DNA from: Candidatus Sumerlaeaceae bacterium
Lineage (GTDB): Bacteria > Sumerlaeota > Sumerlaeia > Sumerlaeales > Sumerlaeaceae
NCBI GenBank assembly: GCA_019695055.1
Contig: JAIBAT010000108.1
Coordinates: forward strand, 1 to 64,000
Direction of reading: 5' to 3'
DNA: 64,000 nt
A model generated the notes under the pieces. That model saw nothing but the letters and a program-made list of their open reading frames with translations, was not told the origin of the DNA and made no database searches. The position numbers and the translations under genes are program-made. Below, in pieces: positions 45,669 to 52,454 of this stretch; position 1 is the stretch's first letter; every line of letters starts with the position of its first letter.

Positions 45669-46583
45669 TTACAAATCGAATAGGATGATATCACGAGGAT
45701 CGATTGATACTGTTGTGGAAATATCCAACCCCACTGTCTGCATCGGTTGGGGCGTGCGTATCAAGACATCACAGGTATCCTGAAAGACACCTGTTACAAC
45801 AATGCTGTAGAGCTGGTGTGGCGGAAGATGAAACTTCATTCCGGGCAAAAGGCCGGTGTCCTTACCGACTCGCAGTGTAGCGGTTGATTCCCACCATTGA
45901 GTGCCGATTTCATTCTTCTCAGCCGGGAATGGAACTCCGCAATCTGAGACGGTCGTGCGGATAGGCGAGGAAAGGATGTATCTGGTAAAGGCGGAAGGTA
46001 TCTCTGGATTTCCAACCGTGGGTTTGTCTTCGTCTCCCTCTCGCATCAAGAATCTCCCTGCAAAGTGCTTACGAGGCTCCTCACCGGAATTGATCGCGTT
46101 ACAAAAGGCGAGCATGCGTTGCGGTGGTATAAGGTACATTCGGTCCCCCCATCGGACTGGAGCGACTTCTTCGGGGCAATTCAGGACCCCCACACGAATG
46201 CTTGGGAAGGTTCGGTCCAGCATAAGGGTTTGTGTCCCGCTGGTAACTCTACCAAAGTTGCGCTCTGACACTCCGAGGCAACTTCGTCTTTCGTAAACGA
46301 ATCCTGATTCCGGTGCCAGCGCCACTTCGTTACCCGAATACCCGTCTCCGAGATGGTATGTTCCAGCCCAATGAGAACTCGCCATTAAAGAAGTTTCATT
46401 TAGAATTGCCCGCAATCGGCGCTCTGCATTCAACTCCGTCAGGTAACTAGTGGATGAAGACAGGCTCCTAAGTACATACAATCCAATGCAAGCGGCAAGG
46501 ATTGCAGCCGCGAACCTGGCCTTTCTATGGTCAGCGAGCAGCCTTAACCGGGAGACAGTAATGAATGGGACTGGTCTTCTCAT
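45669..46583 (-). CDS. Conserved uncharacterised membrane-anchored protein
   Basis: 304 residues from ATG 46583, with one N-terminal helix (AAAILAACIGLYVL) after a basic stretch. The soluble part contains GTYHLGDG, LAPESGFVYERRSCLGV and PVRWGDRMYLIPPQRMLAFCNAINSGEEPR. I recall this block (RWG-x-R-x-YLI then FCN-x-[IV]N-x-G-x-EPR) in hypothetical proteins of acidobacteria and related groups; no function is known. A second small beta-domain (about 210-300) has GLLPGMKFHLPP. Other in-frame ATGs lie upstream at 46595 and 46712. It is divergent from the GntR regulator. Confidence 0.6.
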   Translation of the reverse strand: MRRPVPFITVSRLRLLADHRKARFAAAILAACIGLYVLRSLSSSTSYLTELNAERRLRAILNETSLMASSHWAGTYHLGDGYSGNEVALAPESGFVYERRSCLGVSERNFGRVTSGTQTLMLDRTFPSIRVGVLNCPEEVAPVRWGDRMYLIPPQRMLAFCNAINSGEEPRKHFAGRFLMREGDEDKPTVGNPEIPSAFTRYILSSPIRTTVSDCGVPFPAEKNEIGTQWWESTATLRVGKDTGLLPGMKFHLPPHQLYSIVVTGVFQDTCDVLIRTPQPMQTVGLDISTTVSIDPRDIILFDL

Positions 46584-46767
46584 CTCGAATGGCATATATG
46601 TGCAAATACCTGCAACGTCCCGCAAGCAAACTCGAAATACTTCGATCACCCGAAAAAGAGTCGCCCCGTACCGATGTTGCGTGTCAACAGAGGCGTGGTC
46701 TGTGTCATGCATATACCACGTGTTATGATCATTCTGTCCAGCTTATCTTGCATTGCGAATTTTCTTG

Positions 46768-46791
46768 ATTGTACTATTGTATTAGTACAAT
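46768..46791. promoter_or_regulatory. Perfect inverted-repeat operator overlapping the GntR-cassette promoter
   Basis: ATTGTACTA (46768-46776), six bases, and TAGTACAAT (46783-46791) form a perfect nine-base inverted repeat 17 bases before the GntR ATG. It overlaps promoter-like elements: TTGCAT (46748-46753) with TACTAT (46772-46777) at 18-base spacing, and TACAAT (46786-46791) as a second -10. YtrA-type GntR repressors bind such palindromes in front of their own ABC operons, so autoregulation is the natural reading. Binding itself is inferred. Confidence 0.75.
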
Positions 46792-46808
46792 AGAACAGTC
46801 ACAGATCA

Positions 46809-47204
46809 ATGCAAATCCGAATATCCCCAAACGACGGCGTCCCGATCTACCAACAGATCGTGAATCAGGTGAAATACCTGGTCGCGTCCGGTCGAGTACT
46901 GCCCGGTGAGGAGTTGCCCACCATCCGCGCCTTGGCGGAGCGCCTGCTCGTGAACCCCAACACCGTGGCGCGGGCATATCGCGAACTGGAAATCGCTGGG
47001 GTGGTGATTTCCCGACAGGGCTCTGGGACCATTGTTGCGGAAGATAGCCCACGGCTCGGCACCCGCGAGCGCACGCGGATACTGTCGGCCCGTGCCGACG
47101 ACCTCCTCTCCGAGGCGCGTCACCTGGGTGTGGAAATTGAAGAACTCATCAAACTATTGCGGCAGCGCGACGACGCCATGTCCCGCGGCCGGAGGGAGGA
47201 CTGA
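46809..47204 (+). CDS. GntR-family transcriptional regulator, YtrA subfamily
   Basis: 131 residues. The winged helix (about 10-78) shows VPIYQQIVNQVKYLVASG, LPTIRALAERLLVNPNTVARAYRELE and the wing IISRQGSGT-like VVISRQGSGT. The C-terminal part is only about 50 residues, two helices, without a UTRA or FCD ligand domain: the hallmark of the YtrA subgroup, which controls adjacent ABC transporters. The inverted repeat immediately upstream is its likely site. The ATPase gene follows after one base with GGAGGGAGGA inside this gene's end. Confidence 0.93.
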   Translation: MQIRISPNDGVPIYQQIVNQVKYLVASGRVLPGEELPTIRALAERLLVNPNTVARAYRELEIAGVVISRQGSGTIVAEDSPRLGTRERTRILSARADDLLSEARHLGVEIEELIKLLRQRDDAMSRGRRED

Positions 47205-47205
47205 C

Positions 47206-48135
47206 ATGGACCAGCACAGTGCCATCTCATCATCAAACCCTGTGGTGGAGGTTACGGGTCTTACGCGTCGTTTCGGTGGTCGTCAGGCCCTGAGTGACGT
47301 AACTCTTTCCGTACCACCGGGATGCGTGTATGGCCTTGTTGGCGAAAATGGTGCCGGCAAGACCACGCTCATTCGCCACCTCTTGGGATTGTTGAAGGCG
47401 CAGCAGGGGAGCGTTCGCGTTTTTGGCATGGATCCTGTCCAGGCGCCCGAAAAGGTCCTTGCCGAAATTGGTTACCTCTCCGAGGATCGTGATCTTCCGG
47501 ATTGGATGCGGGTGTCGGAACTGATCCGATACACTCGCGCATTTTATCCGGGCTGGGACCCGGTCTATGCGGAGGAACTGCGCGAGCGTTTTGGTCTCGA
47601 TCCATTGACCCGATACCGCGACCTTTCCCGTGGCCAAAAGGCCATGGCGGGTCTCCTTTGCGCTCTGGCGTATCGTCCACGCCTGCTTCTTCTCGATGAA
47701 CCCTCCTCTGGACTCGACGCCATCGTTCGCCGCGAGATTCTCGGCGCCATCATCCGCACCGTCGCCGACGAAGGCCGCACCGTCATCTTCAGCTCCCACT
47801 TCCTCGACGAGGTGGAGCGGGTAGGGGACCGCGTGGCAATGATTCACAACGGGAAACTCGTCCTCGAAGGAACCTTGGACGATGTCCGGCAGGGACACTC
47901 CGTGGTGATTGTTGCATTTGACCGCCGCCCGGAACGCAGCCCTCGGATTCCCGGCGCACTCGTCATGGACTCCGATGGCAATGAGTGGACATTCCTCTGC
48001 AACGGTCGTCGCTCGGAAACGGATGCCGCCGTAGCTCAATTTGGTGCACGCGTGGTGGGAGAGAGAACCGCCTCACTCGAGGACATTTTCGTGGCACGAG
48101 CAGGTATCCGCCCCTCCGCCGATAAGGAGGCATAA
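47206..48135 (+). CDS. ABC transporter ATP-binding protein of the GntR cassette
   Basis: 309 residues from ATG 47206, with GGAGGGAGGA directly upstream. Walker A GENGAGKT, signature LSRGQ, Walker B LLLLDEPSSGLD, H-loop SSHFLDE are intact. The C-terminal extension (about 215-309) is of the YtrB/BcrA type. YtrA-controlled transporters are induced by cell-wall antibiotics or export signals in Firmicutes; whether that holds here is unknown. The permease follows after two bases. Confidence 0.92.
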   Translation: MDQHSAISSSNPVVEVTGLTRRFGGRQALSDVTLSVPPGCVYGLVGENGAGKTTLIRHLLGLLKAQQGSVRVFGMDPVQAPEKVLAEIGYLSEDRDLPDWMRVSELIRYTRAFYPGWDPVYAEELRERFGLDPLTRYRDLSRGQKAMAGLLCALAYRPRLLLLDEPSSGLDAIVRREILGAIIRTVADEGRTVIFSSHFLDEVERVGDRVAMIHNGKLVLEGTLDDVRQGHSVVIVAFDRRPERSPRIPGALVMDSDGNEWTFLCNGRRSETDAAVAQFGARVVGERTASLEDIFVARAGIRPSADKEA

Positions 48136-48137
48136 CC

Positions 48138-49757
48138 ATGGACAGCCCATTTGTGGCACTATCTTGGGAGTTCTTCCGGCGCGTATGGATTCGATTCTGC
48201 GTTGCCCTTGGCTGCGGATGGTTCATTACTTGGATCCTCGCGCAGTCGGCAGGTTACCGGCCGGAGGACGTGACAAGTTCCAAATCATTGCTTGTTGTGC
48301 ATGTCCTAAATATGATTTGGTGCACCTTGTGTCTTGTCTCCGCGCAAAGCGAGCAGCGCGCCTTGAATGATGCCGGAATGCCCGCGCGCTGGCTGAGGCT
48401 GCCAGTTTCCACATCAAGGCTCGTTTCCTCCCAGATGATTCTTGCTGCGGCGGGCATGACGCTGCTGGTTTTCCTATTCAATCTTCCGTTCCTGGGCATT
48501 CGCTTTGGGTATTGGTTTGGGCCTGAAGTCTACTTGTTTTATGTGATGGCAGTTGTGGTTTGTGAGACACTGACATGGGCCATGGTTGGGTTTGTATGGA
48601 TCCGTGTCTTGGTCGGCGGAATTGTTGCTGTTCTCCTTACTCAGTATCTGGATTCGTTCGTGGGAATGTCGGAAACAGTGACTGCCAACAACGTCCCCCC
48701 GCATTCCGTGATCCTTGGCGGCCTGATCGGGGTGATGGGTATTGTGATCATGGTTTGTTACCTGGTCTCCGTACAATGCGTTTCGCTGGACCGCCGCGGA
48801 ATCCGCTGGCCGGGAATACGATGGATGTGGGACCGATTTGCCTATGGTTGGGCGACCTCACGTCAAAACGATAGGCCCTTTTCCTCCCCTACGGCGGCAC
48901 TGGTCTGGTACGAATGGAGAAGCCGTGGTTTGACCTTGCCGCTTGTCGCCGGTGGCATAGCAGTTATCCTCTTGTTATCGGCCCCTTGGGCGGCGGACTA
49001 TCCAGGATTGGTCGGTCTAGCAATATCTCTGGCGGCCGTGTGTTTGCCTCTGACCAGCTATTTCATCGGCATTTTGGCCGCTACGACATTGCGTGGATTC
49101 AGCCGGAGTAGCGGCGAAATCCCTCCTTGTGTTTCTGTCAAGCCGGTGAATTCACGGGTCTTGGCTGCAGGGCGAATTCGGTCTGCCGCTGCAAGTGTGA
49201 TTCTGTCACAAGTAGTAATTGGCGTGGCGTTGATTTGTTTTATGAAATGGAGTCATCCTCAGGCCTTGGGGCAGGGAGAATATGTAATGCTCCTTGGCCC
49301 CACTTTGATTGTTGCTTGGGGCCTATATTGCATAGGGCTTTCCAGTGCTTCTACAGGGTTGATATGGCCCGCTATGGTGGTTTTTTCGGCTTTATTTGGG
49401 GTTCCGTTCTCCCTGACGGTTATGAGTGGCGTGGCTTCAAGAGACCGCTCAGTGGCGGAGGGGCTTCAAGCCTCCGCATTAATTTGGTTCGGACTGTTCA
49501 CGGTCCTTTCGGTGTCTGTCTTGTTCATTCTTGCGTTCAGACGCAAACTACTTTGCAGCCGTGAAATGCTGGTTTGCGCAGGGGGGGTCGCATTGTTGTT
49601 ATGTGCGCAAGAATTCCAGTTTGCGACTCTAAGCGATAGTGTCCTGGCGAATCGTCCGCTGTCAAGGTTACTGCTATTTGGTCTGCCAACAGTTGCGCTG
49701 ACTTTCCAGGTATTTGGTTCCCTTGGCCTGGCTTTGCACTGGAACAGACACCGCTAA
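48138..49757 (+). CDS. Polytopic membrane protein, ABC-2-like permease of the GntR cassette
   Basis: 539 residues with about twelve hydrophobic segments, roughly two sets of six, which fits a fused ABC-2 permease of the YtrC/D type. No signature motif is strong; the assignment rests on topology and on the start two bases behind the ATPase. A cytoplasmic loop near the middle carries a TAALVWYEWRSRG block similar to those at the start of other ABC-2 halves. The second half is less GC-rich than neighbouring genes. The substrate is unknown. Confidence 0.72.
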   Translation: MDSPFVALSWEFFRRVWIRFCVALGCGWFITWILAQSAGYRPEDVTSSKSLLVVHVLNMIWCTLCLVSAQSEQRALNDAGMPARWLRLPVSTSRLVSSQMILAAAGMTLLVFLFNLPFLGIRFGYWFGPEVYLFYVMAVVVCETLTWAMVGFVWIRVLVGGIVAVLLTQYLDSFVGMSETVTANNVPPHSVILGGLIGVMGIVIMVCYLVSVQCVSLDRRGIRWPGIRWMWDRFAYGWATSRQNDRPFSSPTAALVWYEWRSRGLTLPLVAGGIAVILLLSAPWAADYPGLVGLAISLAAVCLPLTSYFIGILAATTLRGFSRSSGEIPPCVSVKPVNSRVLAAGRIRSAAASVILSQVVIGVALICFMKWSHPQALGQGEYVMLLGPTLIVAWGLYCIGLSSASTGLIWPAMVVFSALFGVPFSLTVMSGVASRDRSVAEGLQASALIWFGLFTVLSVSVLFILAFRRKLLCSREMLVCAGGVALLLCAQEFQFATLSDSVLANRPLSRLLLFGLPTVALTFQVFGSLGLALHWNRHR

Positions 49758-49828
49758 TTGCAACTGCAAATGGGGATCCGAATATCCATGATACAAACTG
49801 CACAGCTGGTTTGAACGGAGAGCCAATT

Positions 49829-50272
49829 ATGGAAAATCATGCAAAGCCACAACCGACCCCGAATGAGGTCTCACGCGGCTCACTTCCTGCAAGCACCGTA
49901 TTAGGCGTACTCATCGCAATCTTGTTCCTTAGCCTCTTTGCCTTGGAAATCAGTCACGGCATTTTTCGCGAGGGAGGGAAGTGGGCCAAGAGCCTGGTGG
50001 CATTTCCCATCACCGTGGTATTGCTCTATGGGATGCTTTCGCGTAAGCCTTGGGCTTGGTGGGCATTTCGAGCCTTGAGTCTCGCCGGGGCCGGCTGGTT
50101 CCTCTTTATCGCCAGCCTTGCCGCAGTGTCGCGTCCCCATGACAAACATGGTGCTGTTTGGATTTGGTTACTCTGCGTCAGCCTCACCCTCGCCGCCCTG
50201 CTGCTCACCGCGTTCATCGGCCTCGGGCGCGACTCCTCCCGCCGCCACTACGGAATCGCCCCTCGCTCGTAG
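49829..50272 (+). CDS. Small four-helix membrane protein, function unknown
   Basis: 147 residues. ACGGAGAG lies 6-7 bases before ATG 49829, so that start is preferred over TTG 49811. Four hydrophobic segments (VLGVLIAILFLSLFALE, LVAFPITVVLLYGML, WAFRALSLAGAGWFLFIASLAAV, WIWLLCVSLTLAALLLTAFI) are joined by short basic or charged loops. I recognise no family. It follows the permease by 71 bases and may be the last gene of the GntR cassette, since a terminator comes right behind it. Confidence 0.65.
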   Translation: MENHAKPQPTPNEVSRGSLPASTVLGVLIAILFLSLFALEISHGIFREGGKWAKSLVAFPITVVLLYGMLSRKPWAWWAFRALSLAGAGWFLFIASLAAVSRPHDKHGAVWIWLLCVSLTLAALLLTAFIGLGRDSSRRHYGIAPRS

Positions 50273-50274
50273 TT

Positions 50275-50301
50275 CCGCCTTCAGGCGGGCTTTTGTTTTT
50301 T
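50275..50301 (+). terminator. Intrinsic terminator of the GntR-ABC cassette
   Basis: CCGCC (50275-50279), TTCA, GGCGG (50284-50288) forms a short GC stem, followed by GCTTTTGTTTTTT. It starts two bases after the stop of the small membrane protein. Confidence 0.85.
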
Positions 50302-50811
50302 CCTATTCCGGCGTTGTCCCATTGCGTCTTGAACCGCCGGGTTTGTTCGGTCGGGGAGAGCTTATGGGTCTGTAAGGGGCTGCAAGGGGTCGTGTGGGAA
50401 TAGGCAAACCCGTTTCCACTTTGCTAGAAGTGTTCTCATAATGATCGCCCAAAATACATTCCCCCAGATCCCATGTCCACAACGTCGACAAAAGAATTCC
50501 AACCCATCAAATTCAGCAAGGCCTCAAAACACCCACACTAACCCCCAAACAGGTCAAAACGTGCCCCTCTTTCGCGCATTTCACGTATATTTAAACCGGT
50601 TTAAGAGTGCAACCGTAAGGGGCTCTAAGGGAAATCAAGAAATTGAGAGTATTGAAAGTATTGCTCTTAGAAGAAAAGAGCATACCCCCCCTCCCCCTCC
50701 CCCCCCGGCATGGGCAGGTCGTCGTGTTCAAAAAGCACCAGATCCTATTCCCGTTGATTTGCAGCCGTCGTTTATCAGGACTTCTTCAAACTCATCCTCC
50801 GAGGTTATGGA
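50302..50811. other. Long intergenic region upstream of oppA with palindrome and C-tract
   Basis: About 510 bases with no credible gene. A+T is higher than in the flanks. It holds a perfect 14-base palindrome (50591-50604), A-rich stretches on either side, and a nearly pure pyrimidine tract (about 50684-50707) of C runs broken by T. GAGG (50801-50804) is the oppA ribosome binding site. The oppA promoter must lie here; I see no canonical -10/-35 pair. Confidence 0.45.
50591..50604. promoter_or_regulatory. 14-base palindrome, candidate operator upstream of oppA
   Basis: TTAAACCGGTTTAA is a perfect palindrome with a central CG, about 208 bases before the oppA ATG. LacI-family repressors typically bind palindromes of this type (AAACCGGTTT core). 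TATATT lies directly next to it and could be part of a promoter. No LacI gene is in the window, so the regulator is unknown. Confidence 0.45.
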
Positions 50812-52401
50812 ATGCGTCTCAAATCTCAAATCATGCCCCGCATCTGTTCACTCATTCTTGCGCTCTTGGCGGGAACCCTTTGCTACGCAGCCGAGCAGAA
50901 ACTGGTCTTCAATCTTTCAACCGAGCCCAAGTCCCTCGACCCACACAAGGCCAACGGCGTTCCCGAGGCCCACGTCATTCTGAACCTACTCGAGGGCCTT
51001 ACTCGCACCGACGCCCAGGGAAACGCAGTGCCGGCAATGGCGGAGAAGTGGGACGTTAGCCCGGACGGCCGCACCTACACCTTCACACTACGAAAGGCCA
51101 ACTGGAGTAACGGCGAACCCGTCACGGCTGACGACTTCGTCTACGGCTGGCGCCATTGCCTTGAGCCCAGCACGGCGGGGGAGTACGCCTACCAGCTCTT
51201 CTTCGTCGAGGGGGCGGAGGATTACAACGCGGGCAAATCCAAGGATCCCGCGACCATCGGGGTGAAGGCGCTTGCGCCTGACAAACTCGAAGTGAAGCTG
51301 AAGGCCCCGACGCCATTTTTCCCGTCCGTTCTTGCGCACTATGCCTATTCACCACTGAAGCAATCCTATGTGGAGGCGCACCCCAAGTGGGCTTCAACGC
51401 CAGAGGAGTACATGGTGAACGGCCCCTTTCGCATGGCAGAGTGGAAGCATGCCGACCGCCTCATCTTAAAGAAGAACCCCGCGTACTATAACGCAGCCAA
51501 CGTGAAGCTCGAAGAGATCGTCATGCCGATGATCACCAACGAATCCACCGGCCTCATGCAGTTTGAATCCGGCCACATTGACTATACGGAGTACATCCCC
51601 CTCCCCGACATCCCGCGCCTCCAGAAGGACGCCCGCTACACCACGGCACCCTACATGGGCGTCTATTACGTCGCGTTCAATAACACACGTAAACCCTTTG
51701 ATGATGCGCGGGTGCGCAAGGCGTTCGCTTTGGCGGTGAATCGGCAGCAACTTGTTTCGGCTGTGTTGCGGGCCGGGCAGATACCCGCCCTGGCGATGGT
51801 GCCACCCGGCATTACCATCGAGGGGGGCGACTTCCGCAAGACCACAGGGGACTACTTCAAGGAAGACGTGGCCGAGGCGAAACGACTTCTGGCCGAGGCC
51901 GGGTACCCGGGCGGCAAGAGCTTCCCGAAGGTCAAATATCTCTTTAACGACATGGAAATGCACCGGATCATCGGCCAGGCGCTGCAGAATATGTGGCTTG
52001 TTAACCTCGGTGTGAAGGTGGATCTCGATGTGCAGGAGTGGAAGGTGTTTCTCCAAAACCGCAAAAGCCTGAACTACCAAATGTGTCGCGCGGGATGGAT
52101 TGGCGATTACCTTGACCCGATCACTTTCCTCGACATGTTCCAGACCAGTGCCGGGAATAACGACGTCGGGTACAAGAACCCGGCCTATGACAAGCTGATC
52201 GGGGAGATTCAGCACAGCGCCGATGGGGCGAAGCGCCTCCAACTCTTGCGCGACGCCGAAAAGCAAATCATCGGAACCGATATGGTAGTGGCCCCCTTGT
52301 ACTTTTACATCCGTCAGTGGGTCAAGAAACCGTCGGTACAGGGCATTGTTTCGAACCCCCTGGGCATGGTCTATTTCGACAAGGTAACTATCGGCGATTA
52401 G
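50812..52401 (+). CDS. oppA: Periplasmic oligopeptide-binding protein (OppA-like, SBP family 5)
   Basis: 529 residues. The signal peptide (ICSLILALLAGTLCYA) probably ends after CYA; there is no lipobox. LSTEPKSLDPHKANG at the mature start, AEKWDVSPDGRTYTFTLRKANWSNGEPVTADDFVYGW, read in parts, and VRKAFALAVNRQQLV are diagnostic for the family. It should bind peptides for an Opp-type importer, but no oppBCDF genes flank it. Start ATG 50812 is preceded by GAGG at 7 bases. greA follows after 53 bases. Confidence 0.92.
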   Translation: MRLKSQIMPRICSLILALLAGTLCYAAEQKLVFNLSTEPKSLDPHKANGVPEAHVILNLLEGLTRTDAQGNAVPAMAEKWDVSPDGRTYTFTLRKANWSNGEPVTADDFVYGWRHCLEPSTAGEYAYQLFFVEGAEDYNAGKSKDPATIGVKALAPDKLEVKLKAPTPFFPSVLAHYAYSPLKQSYVEAHPKWASTPEEYMVNGPFRMAEWKHADRLILKKNPAYYNAANVKLEEIVMPMITNESTGLMQFESGHIDYTEYIPLPDIPRLQKDARYTTAPYMGVYYVAFNNTRKPFDDARVRKAFALAVNRQQLVSAVLRAGQIPALAMVPPGITIEGGDFRKTTGDYFKEDVAEAKRLLAEAGYPGGKSFPKVKYLFNDMEMHRIIGQALQNMWLVNLGVKVDLDVQEWKVFLQNRKSLNYQMCRAGWIGDYLDPITFLDMFQTSAGNNDVGYKNPAYDKLIGEIQHSADGAKRLQLLRDAEKQIIGTDMVVAPLYFYIRQWVKKPSVQGIVSNPLGMVYFDKVTIGD

Positions 52402-52454
52402 CTGCCAAATGACTTCCGATTAAAAACCGCTCACGGAGCTATAATCGCAGCACT

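Noticed and set aside
50512..50922. Two frames across the C-tract upstream of oppA (P-rich peptides)
   Set aside because: Low-complexity peptides with no start signal; one extends into oppA in another frame.
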